A DNA stretch of 64,000 nt from Runella aurantiaca (GCF_003339505.1 NZ_QPIW01000009.1:62001-126000), one strand, 5' to 3'; counted from the stretch's first letter, positions 49,254 to 57,995 are shown. The notes: generated by a model from the sequence alone, not told the origin. Numbers and translations are program-made.

Positions 49254-52244
49254 TTACAACACCACGTTCACAATTCGTTTTGGCACTACCACTACCTTTT
49301 TAGGGGCTTTGCCTTCAAGCCATTTCTGAACGGTTTCGTTGGCCAATACGCCCTGCTCAATATCTTCTTTGGACATATCTACGGGAAACGGAATGTTGGC
49401 GCGTACTTTGCCGTTGATTTGAATCGGATATTCAAACGCGCTTTCTTCCAAGTATTTAGGATTGAATACGGGGAAAGACGCTGACGAAATAGTACCTGCT
49501 TCGTTGCCTAATGCCACCCACAATTCTTCGGTAATGTGCGGGGCATACGGCGCCAACAAAATAAGCATTTCCTTCAAAATTGCTTTTTTATGGCATTTCA
49601 AATCGCTCAAATCATTAACTGCAATCATAAACGTAGACACGACGGTATTGAACGAAAGCCGCTCGATGTCTTCTTCCACGCGTTTGATGGTGCGGTGCAA
49701 TACCTTCAATTCCTCGGCGGTAGGCTCGGCATCGGTCCATTTTTGTTTGCCGCTCTGGTCTTCAAAAAACAACCGCCAAAACTTACGCAGGAAGTTGAAC
49801 GTACCGCTGATGCCGTTCATGTTCCAAGGCTTCGCATCGGTCAATGGCCCCAAAAACATTTCATACATACGCAGCGTATCGGCCCCGTATTTCTCAACGA
49901 TGTTGTCAGGATTGACGACGTTGAACTTCGATTTGGACATTTTTTCGACTTCCCAACCGCAAACGTATTTTCCATCTTCCAAAATAAATTCCGCATTGGT
50001 GAAATCTTCACGCCAGTTTTTGAAAGCGGCTACGTCAAGGACATCGTTGTCAACAATGTTTACATCGACGTGCAATTTGGTGATGAAAGCAAAAGAAGGG
50101 GAATAAGAACAGACAATTTCACCAACTTTATCAGGATGTTTTTGTGCTATCTTTTTAGTAAGTTGATTCAGGTAAGTATCAATTTTAAAAATTGTATCAT
50201 GATAGTTAGGGTCAATTGGACCTTTTTCAACTAAATCTACAATAGATTTTGAAATAAATATTTGGGGGATATCCTTACTTGGCAATAATTCTTTGTCCTC
50301 GTTTTTGCTTCCTGCTAATTCCGTTGAAGAAATCTCAGTTCTTAAACGATAAACAAAGTTGCTTCGTCCCTGAATCATGCCCTGATTCAACAGCTTAGCG
50401 GCAAATTCTTCGTGGGGTACGAGTCCCAAATCTTTCAGGAATTTATTCCAGAAACGGCTGTACAGCAAGTGTCCCGTGGCGTGCTCGGAGCCGCCCAAAT
50501 AAAAGTCAACGCGCTGCCAATAGTCGATGGCTTCTTTGGAGGCAAAAGCGTCGTTGTTTTGCGGGTCCATGTAGCGATACCAATACCACGAGGAGCCAGC
50601 CCAGCCGGGCATGGTGCTCAATTCGTATTCGTATTCATTTTTATATTTCCAACCTTCGGCGCGGCCCAGTGGCGGCTCGCCCGTTTCGGTGGGGAGATAT
50701 TTGTCGATTTTGGGCAATTCTAAAGGCAATTCACTTTCATCAATCAGATAAGGAACATGATCTTTAAAATAAACGGGCACCGGCTCACCCCAGTAGCGCT
50801 GACGGCTAAAAACGGCATTGCGCAGGCGGTACTGCACTTTTCCTTTGCCCAATTTGCGCTCTTCCAACCAGCCAATCAACGTATCGGTGGCCTCTTTATA
50901 AGTCATGCCGTTGATGATGCCCGAGTTGATGTAAGTCCCTTCTTTGGTGTTGTCGGCCTGTTGGTCAATGTCTTTTTGACTGTCCAAAATCGGGACAATC
51001 GGCAAACCAAAGTTTGTGGCGAAGTTCCAGTCGCGCTGGTCGCCCGAAGGTACGCCCATGACGGCCCCCGTTCCGTAGCCAGCCAACACGTAATCGGCCA
51101 AGAAAATGGGTACTTTTTCTTCACTCAGCGGATTGATGCAATAGCTGCCCGTAAACACGCCCGTCACTTTCTTTTCGGCCATGCGGTCTACTTCGCTGCG
51201 GCTCGCGGCCCATTTGATGTAGGTTTCGACGGCTTCTTTTTGCTCAGGAGTGGTCAATTCCAATGCCCATTCGTGCTCGGGAGCCAACACCATGAAGCTA
51301 ACCCCGTAGATGGTGTCAACGCGGGTGGTGAATACCTCGATGTTAAGGGCATCGTTGTTTTTACTGGCTACTTTAAACTTCACACTTGCCCCTACGCTTT
51401 TGCCTATCCAGTTGCGTTGCTGCTCTTTCAAGGGTTCGGGCCAGTCGATGGTGTCTAAGCCTGTCAACAGGCGGTCGGCGTAGGCGGTGATGCGCATGGC
51501 CCACTGTTTCATCAATTTACGCTCTACGGGAAAGCCCCCACGCTCCGAGACACCGTCTTTTACTTCGTCGTTGGACAACACCGTTCCTAAGCCCGGGCAC
51601 CAGTTGACGTACGATTCTTCGGGAAAGGTAAAGCGGTATTTCAACAGCAGGATTTGCTGCTCCTTTTCGCTCATGGCGTTCCAGTTTTCGGCGGTAAATT
51701 CAGGCGTTTCTTCGTCGCAAACTGCATTGACGGCGGCGGAGCCTCCTTTTTCAAACTGCGCAACTAAGTGAGTGATGGGCAGGGCTTTGTCGGCGTCTTT
51801 GTCGTAATAATGGTTGAACAGTTGCATGAAAATCCACTGCGTCCATTTGTAATAATTGGGGTCAGACGTGCGAACTTCTCGGCTCCAGTCGTAGCTGAAA
51901 CCGATGTTTTTCATTTGACTGATAAACGTACTGATGTTTTGCTCGGTCGTGATGGCGGGGTGCTGACCCGTCTGGATGGCATACTGCTCGGCGGGAAGGC
52001 CAAAGCTGTCGAAGCCCATCGGGTGCAACACGTTAAAGCCTTTGAGTCTTTTATAACGCGAAATAATGTCAGATGCAATGTAGCCCAGCGGGTGCCCTAC
52101 GTGTAGTCCGGCTCCCGAAGGATAAGGAAACATGTCGAGGACGTAGTACTTGGGCTTATTGTGGTCAATATCAGTCTTGTAGGTTTGGTTATTTTCCCAA
52201 AACTGCTGCCATTTTTTTTCAATTTCGCGGTGATTGTATTCCAT
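49254..52244 (-). CDS. leuS: Leucyl-tRNA synthetase with an extra internal segment
   Basis: The 996-residue enzyme charges tRNA-Leu. Visible motifs are PYPSGAGLHVGHPLGY (HIGH-type), the CP1 editing domain with GTGAVMGVPSGDQRDW, the zinc-type insert and EKMSKSKFNVV (KMSKS), followed by the anticodon-binding and C-terminal domains. Between GRSNFVYR and LHVDVN there are about 90 residues, where related Bacteroidota enzymes, from memory, have about 20. This part (about 50075-50345) is markedly A/T-rich and reads SSTELAGSKNEDKELL and DTIFKIDTYLNQLTKKIAQK. The catalytic motifs are intact, so the enzyme is presumably active and the insertion tolerated. The promoter region contains a heptamer array. 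Confidence 0.9.
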   Translation of the reverse strand: MEYNHREIEKKWQQFWENNQTYKTDIDHNKPKYYVLDMFPYPSGAGLHVGHPLGYIASDIISRYKRLKGFNVLHPMGFDSFGLPAEQYAIQTGQHPAITTEQNISTFISQMKNIGFSYDWSREVRTSDPNYYKWTQWIFMQLFNHYYDKDADKALPITHLVAQFEKGGSAAVNAVCDEETPEFTAENWNAMSEKEQQILLLKYRFTFPEESYVNWCPGLGTVLSNDEVKDGVSERGGFPVERKLMKQWAMRITAYADRLLTGLDTIDWPEPLKEQQRNWIGKSVGASVKFKVASKNNDALNIEVFTTRVDTIYGVSFMVLAPEHEWALELTTPEQKEAVETYIKWAASRSEVDRMAEKKVTGVFTGSYCINPLSEEKVPIFLADYVLAGYGTGAVMGVPSGDQRDWNFATNFGLPIVPILDSQKDIDQQADNTKEGTYINSGIINGMTYKEATDTLIGWLEERKLGKGKVQYRLRNAVFSRQRYWGEPVPVYFKDHVPYLIDESELPLELPKIDKYLPTETGEPPLGRAEGWKYKNEYEYELSTMPGWAGSSWYWYRYMDPQNNDAFASKEAIDYWQRVDFYLGGSEHATGHLLYSRFWNKFLKDLGLVPHEEFAAKLLNQGMIQGRSNFVYRLRTEISSTELAGSKNEDKELLPSKDIPQIFISKSIVDLVEKGPIDPNYHDTIFKIDTYLNQLTKKIAQKHPDKVGEIVCSYSPSFAFITKLHVDVNIVDNDVLDVAAFKNWREDFTNAEFILEDGKYVCGWEVEKMSKSKFNVVNPDNIVEKYGADTLRMYEMFLGPLTDAKPWNMNGISGTFNFLRKFWRLFFEDQSGKQKWTDAEPTAEELKVLHRTIKRVEEDIERLSFNTVVSTFMIAVNDLSDLKCHKKAILKEMLILLAPYAPHITEELWVALGNEAGTISSASFPVFNPKYLEESAFEYPIQINGKVRANIPFPVDMSKEDIEQGVLANETVQKWLEGKAPKKVVVVPKRIVNVVL

Positions 52245-52248
52245 AGTT

Positions 52249-52276
52249 AGTATTCAGTAGTGAGCAGTGAGTAGTG
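52249..52276. repeat. Tandem heptamer array AGTAGTG-type (4 units)
   Basis: The units AGTATTC, AGTAGTG, AGCAGTG, AGTAGTG lie directly upstream of the leuS start codon (5' leader). Confidence 0.55.
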
Positions 52277-52348
52277 AGAATGGCTTAAATACTTAACTAA
52301 TTCCCTCAAAATCACTGACAACAATAGACAATTGTGTTAATTAGGGCG

Positions 52349-52356
52349 CAAAATTA
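52349..52356 (-). promoter_or_regulatory. -7 element TAATTTTG upstream of leuS
   Basis: The minus strand reads TAATTTTG, a TAnnTTTG match, about 105 nt before the leuS start, so the leader would include the heptamer array. Confidence 0.35.
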
Positions 52357-52372
52357 CGGCTTTTCAGCGACT

Positions 52373-52404
52373 TTTGGGTTTTGGGGGTGAAATTGTTATT
52401 TTTG
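52373..52404 (+). promoter_or_regulatory. Promoter: -33 TTTG (52373-52376), 20-bp spacer, -7 TATTTTTG (52397-52404)
   Basis: Both elements are present with a 20-bp spacer, 21 nt before the ATG at 52426. Confidence 0.6.
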
Positions 52405-52425
52405 AATAAAAAACGGTTAGAGATT

Positions 52426-53013
52426 ATGGTTGCATTGGATGAATATGTACTCAGGCTTCCCGACGAGATTCGGTGGGATGATGCCGCGTTTTTGGCATTT
52501 TGCCGCATGAACGATGAACTGAATATTGAGCGCGATGCCGACGGGAATATTATCATTATGTCACCAACCAACACACTTTCAGGTTTTTACGAGAATAAGC
52601 TCTTGTTCATTCTCGAATTGTGGAACCACTCTTCGAAGCTGGGCTATACGTTCAGTTCGTCGGCGGGGTTTACGTTTGCCGACGGTTCTATGCGTGCCCC
52701 TGATGCTTCTTTTATTCTGAAAGCCCGTTTTGACGCGTTGCCTGAAAGTGAAAAAAATCAGTTTGCCCACATCGCTCCCGATTTTGTGGCCGAACTTCGC
52801 TCCAAAACCGATAGCCTTCCGAAGCTCCAACTCAAAATGAATGCATACATTCAAAACGGCGTACGATTGGGTTGGCTGATTGATTTGGCGGGCCAAGAAG
52901 TGTGGATATATCGCCAAAACGGAACGGTGGAGCTGGTGCCGTTTTCAGCAGGGAAGGTGTCAGGCGAAGAGGTGCTGCCTGGTTTTGAATTGGAATTGAG
53001 TGTTTTTGAGTGA
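52426..53013 (+). CDS. Uma2-family (PD-(D/E)XK-like) protein
   Basis: The ATG at 52426 (MVALDEYVLRLPDEIRWDDA) gives 195 residues; the upstream 15 codons are unlikely to be translated. It has the Uma2 signature: ADGNIIIMSPT near the N-terminus, SMRAPDASFIL with the first catalytic Asp, and APDFVAELRSKTDSLPKLQLKM with the second Asp and the E-x-[KR]-type strand, then RLGWLIDLAGQEVWIYR. It is one of three Uma2 genes in this window and has its own complete promoter. Function unknown; a nuclease fold is inferred from motifs. Confidence 0.8.
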   Translation: MVALDEYVLRLPDEIRWDDAAFLAFCRMNDELNIERDADGNIIIMSPTNTLSGFYENKLLFILELWNHSSKLGYTFSSSAGFTFADGSMRAPDASFILKARFDALPESEKNQFAHIAPDFVAELRSKTDSLPKLQLKMNAYIQNGVRLGWLIDLAGQEVWIYRQNGTVELVPFSAGKVSGEEVLPGFELELSVFE

Positions 53014-53057
53014 TAGCGATGTGGGTGTTATTCCACCAACATTTCTTTCGTAATTAA

Positions 53058-53148
53058 AACTTATGCTTCTACCTGTTTGGTGATAACACCAAACAGGGCA
53101 GTAATAGTATAATTGTAACTTGTACTTCTACGGCTTGGCGTCATCACC
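53058..53148. repeat. Imperfect ~32-bp direct repeats, first copy with perfect hairpin
   Basis: The segments at 53058-53090 and 53117-53148 share AACTT-T-CTTCTAC and TTGG-G---A-CACC patterns with one gap. Within and just after the first, CCTGTTTGGTG (53072-53082) pairs with CACCAAACAGG (53087-53097). It lies between the Uma2 gene and the DUF433 promoter and is likely a dispersed intergenic repeat. Confidence 0.5.
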
Positions 53149-53206
53149 TGAATAGAATCAGGCCGCCAGATTGAAATTTGGCAGTTAAGGATTATCGACA
53201 TTTTCG

Positions 53207-53214
53207 TACCTTTG
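53207..53214 (+). promoter_or_regulatory. -7 element TACCTTTG of the DUF433/DUF5615 pair
   Basis: TACCTTTG matches TAnnTTTG, 24 nt before the ATG at 53239. A TTTG at 53177-53180 is 26 nt upstream, slightly beyond the usual spacing. Confidence 0.5.
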
Positions 53215-53238
53215 TATTCAATTTTAATGGTCAATAGT

Positions 53239-53478
53239 ATGAAAAGTACTGTTATTCAGATAGACCCTGATATTCAGAGTGGAGAACCGGTTTTTTTTGG
53301 TACTCGCGTTCCAATCAAAAGCCTTTTCGATTATTTAGGTACAGGAGAGACGTTAGAAACGTATCTGGAAGATTTTCCTGCCGTTACTAAAGAGCAGGCA
53401 TTGGTTGTGATTGAGCAATCTGGCTATTTATTAATCCAAGCATATCACGTTATTAATGCCGAAAATATTGCTGGATGA
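53239..53478 (+). CDS. DUF433-type antitoxin (VapB-like)
   Basis: The ATG at 53239 (MKSTVIQIDPDIQSGEPVFFGTRVP) matches the DUF433 N-terminus and gives 79 residues. DUF433 proteins have a small wHTH-like fold and are normally paired with a PIN-like DUF5615 partner, as here. The downstream gene begins 23 bp before its stop codon. By analogy with other pairs it should bind its partner and repress the operon. It has a good -7 element. Confidence 0.75.
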   Translation: MKSTVIQIDPDIQSGEPVFFGTRVPIKSLFDYLGTGETLETYLEDFPAVTKEQALVVIEQSGYLLIQAYHVINAENIAG

Positions 53479-53788
53479 AAACATCCCTAAAAGGCTTAAA
53501 TTTAGGCTTTTAGAGGTGGAGCCTGATGTGTTTACGGTAAGGGATATGGATTGGCTCAGCGTCAAAAATGGTAAGTTATTGGCATTAGCAGTTGAAAACA
53601 GATTCGACATATTTGTTACAACGGATAAAAACATTCCTTTTCAGCACAATATATCACAGATAGATTTGGCATTCATTGTTTTAAATGTATCCAATCTTAA
53701 ATATGAATTTATCCAACCGCTTCTTCCGCAGATTTTTATGCTCATTCCTAACGCAGCGAAGGGGCAAGTTTACAGTTTACACGTATAA
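53456..53788 (+). CDS. DUF5615 PIN-like toxin candidate
   Basis: The 110-residue product has the PIN-like pattern: KILLDENIPKRLKFRLLEVE with the first Asp, VFTVRDMDWLSVKNGKLLALAVE, and IFVTTDKNIPFQHN with the TD motif. This matches the DUF5615 family, usually an RNase-like toxin partner of DUF433. It overlaps the antitoxin gene by 23 bp. Its last codons (QVYSLHV and stop) run through two copies of the heptamer AGTTTAC, so the C-terminus may have been remodelled by a repeat. Confidence 0.75.
   Translation: MPKILLDENIPKRLKFRLLEVEPDVFTVRDMDWLSVKNGKLLALAVENRFDIFVTTDKNIPFQHNISQIDLAFIVLNVSNLKYEFIQPLLPQIFMLIPNAAKGQVYSLHV
53767..53780. repeat. Heptamer AGTTTAC x2 at the end of the DUF5615 gene
   Basis: Two exact AGTTTAC units, in frame with the last codons of the gene. 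The same unit recurs in kdsB 265 bp downstream. Confidence 0.5.
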
Positions 53789-53794
53789 ATACAA

Positions 53795-54577
53795 ATGATT
53801 ATCGGTATTATTCCCGCTCGCTACGCTTCGACGCGTTTTCCGGGCAAACCCCTCATTGATATTCAAGGCAAAAGCATGATTCAGCGCGTGTACGAGCAGG
53901 CATCGCAGGCCAAATGCCTGTCGGAAGTGATTGTCGCTACCGACGATGAGCGCATTCTCCAACACGTACAAGCGTTTGGTGGCAAGGCCGTGATGACCCA
54001 CCCCGACCACCCCAGCGGCACCGACCGGTGTTGGGAGGCGTATCAGTTTACAGTTCACGGTTTACAGTTTAAAAATTCAGAAACAACCGTAAATCCCAAA
54101 CCCGAAACCCATTACATTATAAACATTCAAGGCGATGAACCCTTCGTGGCACCCGAGCAGATTGATGAGTTGGGAGCGGTTTTGGACGGGAGTGTAGAGT
54201 TGGCTTCGCAGATGATTCCCGTGAGCGATTATGAAGTACTTTTTGATGTGGGGGAGGCTAAAGTGATTGTAAATCAGAATTTTGAAGCCATCTATTTCAG
54301 CCGTCAGGTATTGCCTTTTCTGAAAGGAGTTGACCCCAAAGAATGGCACAAACACCACATTTATTATCGTCAGGTGGGAATGTACGCTTACCGGTCCGAT
54401 ATTTTAGAGAAAATTACAAAATTGCCCGTTTCTAGTTTAGAAAAAGCCGAATCCTTGGAGCAATTGCGCTGGATTCAAAACGGTTATAAAATCAAAATGG
54501 GGCTTACGGCCTACGAAAGTCATTGCATCGACACGCCTGAAGACGTAGAAAAAGTGTTGCGATTGATGGCTCAATAG
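53795..54577 (+). CDS. kdsB: CMP-KDO synthetase (3-deoxy-manno-octulosonate cytidylyltransferase)
   Basis: The 260-residue enzyme activates KDO with CTP for lipopolysaccharide inner-core assembly. Conserved blocks are IIPARYASTRFPGKPLIDI, ATDDERI, PSGTDRCWEAYQ, YIINIQGDEPFVAPEQI, and HHIYYRQVGMYAYR plus EKAESLEQLRW. About 20 residues (FTVHGLQFKNSETTVNPKPE) lie between YQ and the YIINIQGDEP strand, a loop that is much shorter in related enzymes as I remember them. This part is encoded by four tandem heptamers plus A-rich sequence. The insertion is in frame and sits in a surface loop, so activity is likely preserved. Confidence 0.9.
   Translation: MIIGIIPARYASTRFPGKPLIDIQGKSMIQRVYEQASQAKCLSEVIVATDDERILQHVQAFGGKAVMTHPDHPSGTDRCWEAYQFTVHGLQFKNSETTVNPKPETHYIINIQGDEPFVAPEQIDELGAVLDGSVELASQMIPVSDYEVLFDVGEAKVIVNQNFEAIYFSRQVLPFLKGVDPKEWHKHHIYYRQVGMYAYRSDILEKITKLPVSSLEKAESLEQLRWIQNGYKIKMGLTAYESHCIDTPEDVEKVLRLMAQ
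54045..54072. repeat. Tandem heptamer array AGTTTAC-type (4 units) inside kdsB
   Basis: The units AGTTTAC, AGTTCAC, GGTTTAC, AGTTTAA are in the kdsB frame. Four units add 28 nt, not a codon multiple; with the following A-rich sequence the net insertion stays in frame. Confidence 0.6.
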
Positions 54578-54627
54578 TAACATTCACCTACTAAAATCGG
54601 CGACCGAAAACCACAAATCAATAACCC

Positions 54628-55692
54628 ATGACACCCCCACCCAATACCTCTACGTTTGGCCTTTCTCCTGGTACATTGGTGTATGTGGGGCCAGAAGTGG
54701 CAAAAGATACTACCCTTAAAATCGTTAAATACAACGAGCAGTACCACGAGCAACACACCATCAAACAAATCAAAGATTGCCAGATTTCGGGCGATAAACC
54801 CTACATCAGTTGGCTAGATGTGGACGGGATTCACGAGTCGGGCGTCATTGAGGCCGTGGGGCAGTTGCACAATATTCATCCGCTTTTGTTGGAAGACATC
54901 ATGAATACCCGGCAAAAGCCCAAGATTGAATTTTTTAACGAAACCTACGTGTTTGTGTCCCTCAAAATGCTGTATTGGCACGATGAGACGGGAGAAATCG
55001 AAGCGGAGCACGTGAGTTTTTTGTTGGGGAGCAATTACCTGATTTCGTTTCAGGAAAAACGTACGGGTGATATTTTTGGTCCCGTTTTGGATAGAATCAA
55101 AGCGTCGGTTGGAAAAACGCGCCGCAATGGGGCGGATTATTTGCTGTTTTCATTGATTGATTTGATTGTGGACAATTACCTCGAAATCCTTGAAAGAATG
55201 AGCGAGGAGTTGGAAGAACTGGAAGGGTTGATTTTGGCCGGAAAACACAAAGACCCCATCAGTGAACTTTATAACATGAAACGTCAGCTTACCCTCATGC
55301 GCAAATACGTATTGCCGCTGCGCGATATGTTGAGTCAGGGTCTGCGCGAAAATTCAAAACTCATTGGCAAAAGTACGTTTCCGTATTTCCGTGACGTACA
55401 CGACCACGTCATCAATGCCATTGAAACCATTGACTCCAACCGTGAATTATTGACCGGGTTGATTGATATTCACTATTCTACGCTTAGCTCCCGCATGAAT
55501 ACCGTCATGAAAACCCTCACTATTTATTCGGCGGTTTTTATGCCCCTCACGTTTATCGTTGGAATCTACGGCATGAACTTCGACAATATGCCAGAATTGC
55601 GTCAGCCCAACGGGTATTTTTATACCATAGGCGGCATGGCGGTGTTGGCGGGGGGGCTGTTGATTTATTTTAGGCGGCGAGGTTGGATGTAA
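54628..55692 (+). CDS. corA: CorA-family magnesium/cobalt transporter
   Basis: The 354-residue channel has an N-terminal cytoplasmic domain (HNIHPLLLEDIMNTRQKPK is the conserved funnel motif), a long stalk helix with MKRQLTLMRKYVLPLRDML, and two C-terminal membrane helices. The second is preceded by the selectivity motif YGMNF (GMN) and followed by a basic C-terminal RRRGWM. It imports Mg2+ and can carry Co2+ and Ni2+. Length is normal. No operon partner is obvious. Confidence 0.93.
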   Translation: MTPPPNTSTFGLSPGTLVYVGPEVAKDTTLKIVKYNEQYHEQHTIKQIKDCQISGDKPYISWLDVDGIHESGVIEAVGQLHNIHPLLLEDIMNTRQKPKIEFFNETYVFVSLKMLYWHDETGEIEAEHVSFLLGSNYLISFQEKRTGDIFGPVLDRIKASVGKTRRNGADYLLFSLIDLIVDNYLEILERMSEELEELEGLILAGKHKDPISELYNMKRQLTLMRKYVLPLRDMLSQGLRENSKLIGKSTFPYFRDVHDHVINAIETIDSNRELLTGLIDIHYSTLSSRMNTVMKTLTIYSAVFMPLTFIVGIYGMNFDNMPELRQPNGYFYTIGGMAVLAGGLLIYFRRRGWM

Positions 55693-55798
55693 GGGATTGA
55701 TAGAATAAAAATATCTTACGATTAAATGGTATATATTCCATAAAAAGACGCTCCTACGCAAGAAATTGTGCAATTTTGGGATAGACCATTTGTCGTAT

Positions 55799-56611
55799 AT
55801 GAAAGATATAAAATTAGTGGCTACCGACATGGACGGTACGTTGCTAAACTCTAAAGGGGAGTTAAACCCGGCCATCTACCCCATTTTAGCTACCCTTAAA
55901 GCCCACGGGATACGTTTTGTGGCGGCCAGTGGACGCCAGTATTTCAACCTTCAAAAACAGTTTGAGCCCGTTAAAGATGACGTGATTTTTGTGGCCGAAA
56001 ACGGCAGTTACGTCGTGTACCAAAATCAAGAACTGTATGTCCAACCGCTGCAAAGAGAAATTGTTGATTCTTTGATTCTGACCTCCCGACCCATTTCGAA
56101 CGCATACCCTATTTTTTGCGGCAAGAAAAAAGCCTACGTCGAAAACACCGAGCCTGCCTTTTGGGCGCAATTGACCAAGTATTTTGAACGCTACGAATTG
56201 GTGGAAAATTTGCTGGACGTCGCGGATGATGAATGCCTGAAAGTGAGCATCTGTGATTTGGACGGCTCGGCGGCCAATAGTTATCCGCACTTTAAGGCGT
56301 GGGAAGATGAAATTAAAGTGAAGGTCTCGGCGGGGATTTGGCTTGATTTGTCGCACAACTTGGCCAATAAAGGCAAAGCTATGAACGTACTTCAGCAATT
56401 GCACGGTATCTCGGCGGCCGAAACCATGGTCTTTGGCGATTACCTCAATGACTTGGAAATGATGCAGCAAGCCTATTTTTCGTACGCCATGGACAATGCC
56501 CATCCCGACATCAAAGAAGCGGCGCGTTTTAGGGCCGAATCAAACGATGAAAATGGCGTGGCTAAGGTATTGGAACAATTGATTGCGGAGCTTACAATGG
56601 TGAAGAATTAG
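55799..56611 (+). CDS. Cof-type HAD-IIB phosphatase
   Basis: The ATG at 55799 gives MKDIKLVATDMDGTLLNSKG, the standard start; the longer frame only adds MCNFGIDHLSY. The 270-residue product shows HAD motifs I (DMDGTLL), II (AASGRQ), III (Lys in LANKGKAM) and IV (GDYLNDLEMM), and a type IIB cap. Cof-type enzymes dephosphorylate sugar phosphates, pyridoxal phosphate or nucleotide derivatives, so the substrate is unspecified. The gene is convergent with the acyltransferase gene, 6 bp apart. Confidence 0.88.
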   Translation: MKDIKLVATDMDGTLLNSKGELNPAIYPILATLKAHGIRFVAASGRQYFNLQKQFEPVKDDVIFVAENGSYVVYQNQELYVQPLQREIVDSLILTSRPISNAYPIFCGKKKAYVENTEPAFWAQLTKYFERYELVENLLDVADDECLKVSICDLDGSAANSYPHFKAWEDEIKVKVSAGIWLDLSHNLANKGKAMNVLQQLHGISAAETMVFGDYLNDLEMMQQAYFSYAMDNAHPDIKEAARFRAESNDENGVAKVLEQLIAELTMVKN

Positions 56612-56617
56612 CCCCTT

Positions 56618-57976
56618 TTATTCTCCCAACTTCAAATAAAGCTCTTTGGCTTCGTTGAGCGATTGGAAGATTGCGGTGCGCTCGCTGGAAAGCGTTTGCA
56701 TTAGTGTAGGTTTACGCCGAAAGAGCCGTATAGCATGCCATACATGGCTCAGGCGAGTGACTCGACCCCAGTACCACAAAACAAAAAAACCGCTAAGGGG
56801 CAGACAAATTGCCAAGCCTATCGTCAGCCAGGGTAGTTGGAAAATAGCCTGAAATATCCACAGTTGGAGTCCGTAAAAGAGGGGAAATGTGAAGATTCCA
56901 AGGGTCATCATGAGGGGGGCGCGGTAGGAGATGTCTTTAGAAATCAAAGGGGTAATTTTGGAAGGTAAGATGTACGGTAGATAATTGAAAAATAGCCCGA
57001 ATAGGTACACTGGAAGGCCTAAAATCAATAAACTTACGGTGCTCCTGAGATGGCGGCTGAGGTGTTGGGTTTGGGTGAAAATTTCATCTGAAAGACGGAG
57101 CTTGTGTAGTGTATCCAAATAGTTGGACATTTTGACTTGCATAGACTTAAAGAGGGCGGGGCGGTGTTGCTCAAAATACCGTACCGCCGTCACAATTTGC
57201 TTAATGAGGTCAAACTCGTCCTTTTGGGCTTTGCTGTCCAAAACCAATTCTTCAAAGAGTTGATTCTTATATAAAATTTCGACTTGTTTTACCAATGTAT
57301 CTTCTTCTTCATCCTCGGTAATGATGACCGTTTCGGCCATGCGCTGTTGAATCAAGTCCGTTAGTTCTTCAACGGTTTCAAAGGACTCTGAATTGTATTT
57401 TTCTTTGAAACCAGCGAGGGCTATCGGATTGCCAACGTTGATAAACACGTCGCTTCTAAAGCGCGTAGGGTCTGAATAATTAAGACCAATCGGTAAAATT
57501 TGAAGGCCCAGTTGGAAGTTGTTTTCGTATTCAGCACCCAAGGCAATGCGGGCAGTGCCCGTTTTGAGCTCGCGCAAACGACGCTCGATTTCGCTCGTTC
57601 CTTCGGGAAAGATAAGAATCGTTCCTTTGGCTTTTAAGTAATCATAACACCGCTGAAATGTCATTTTATTGAGTTCGGCGGGGGAGAGTGGAACGTCGGA
57701 GGTGTCTTTTTTTCTATATACAGGAATGACGTGAAAATACTTGAAAACGGGTCGGGTCAATCGGTTGAAAATACCGCCGTTGGCAATAAAAGCAACCCGT
57801 TGGGGCATCAAAGTAGCCACAATGAGCGGGTCCATAAAAGTATTGGGGTGGTTGACCGCCAGAATCAACGGACCTTTGGCTTTCCGCAATTTTTCGAGTC
57901 CATGAACCTGAAACCGCCGAAAAAAGAGGCGAAGCGTAACCGTAAAAACAAACTTTAGCAAGGAGTAAAAGAGCAT
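56618..57976 (-). CDS. PlsC-type acyltransferase, membrane-bound
   Basis: The 452-residue protein has an acyltransferase domain at about 30-240. NHPNTFMDP is a His-x5-Asp variant of the usual His-x4-Asp catalytic motif, followed by FPEGTSEIERRLRELK (the FPEGT glycerophosphate-binding block). The C-terminal half adds helical and membrane segments (about 320-345 and 360-400). Such proteins acylate glycerol-3-phosphate or lysophosphatidate in membrane lipid synthesis, and the long C-terminal extension is typical of Bacteroidota members. It diverges from the Uma2 gene at 58047. Confidence 0.82.
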   Translation of the reverse strand: MLFYSLLKFVFTVTLRLFFRRFQVHGLEKLRKAKGPLILAVNHPNTFMDPLIVATLMPQRVAFIANGGIFNRLTRPVFKYFHVIPVYRKKDTSDVPLSPAELNKMTFQRCYDYLKAKGTILIFPEGTSEIERRLRELKTGTARIALGAEYENNFQLGLQILPIGLNYSDPTRFRSDVFINVGNPIALAGFKEKYNSESFETVEELTDLIQQRMAETVIITEDEEEDTLVKQVEILYKNQLFEELVLDSKAQKDEFDLIKQIVTAVRYFEQHRPALFKSMQVKMSNYLDTLHKLRLSDEIFTQTQHLSRHLRSTVSLLILGLPVYLFGLFFNYLPYILPSKITPLISKDISYRAPLMMTLGIFTFPLFYGLQLWIFQAIFQLPWLTIGLAICLPLSGFFVLWYWGRVTRLSHVWHAIRLFRRKPTLMQTLSSERTAIFQSLNEAKELYLKLGE

Positions 57977-57995
57977 AATAATCCTCAGGGTCAGA

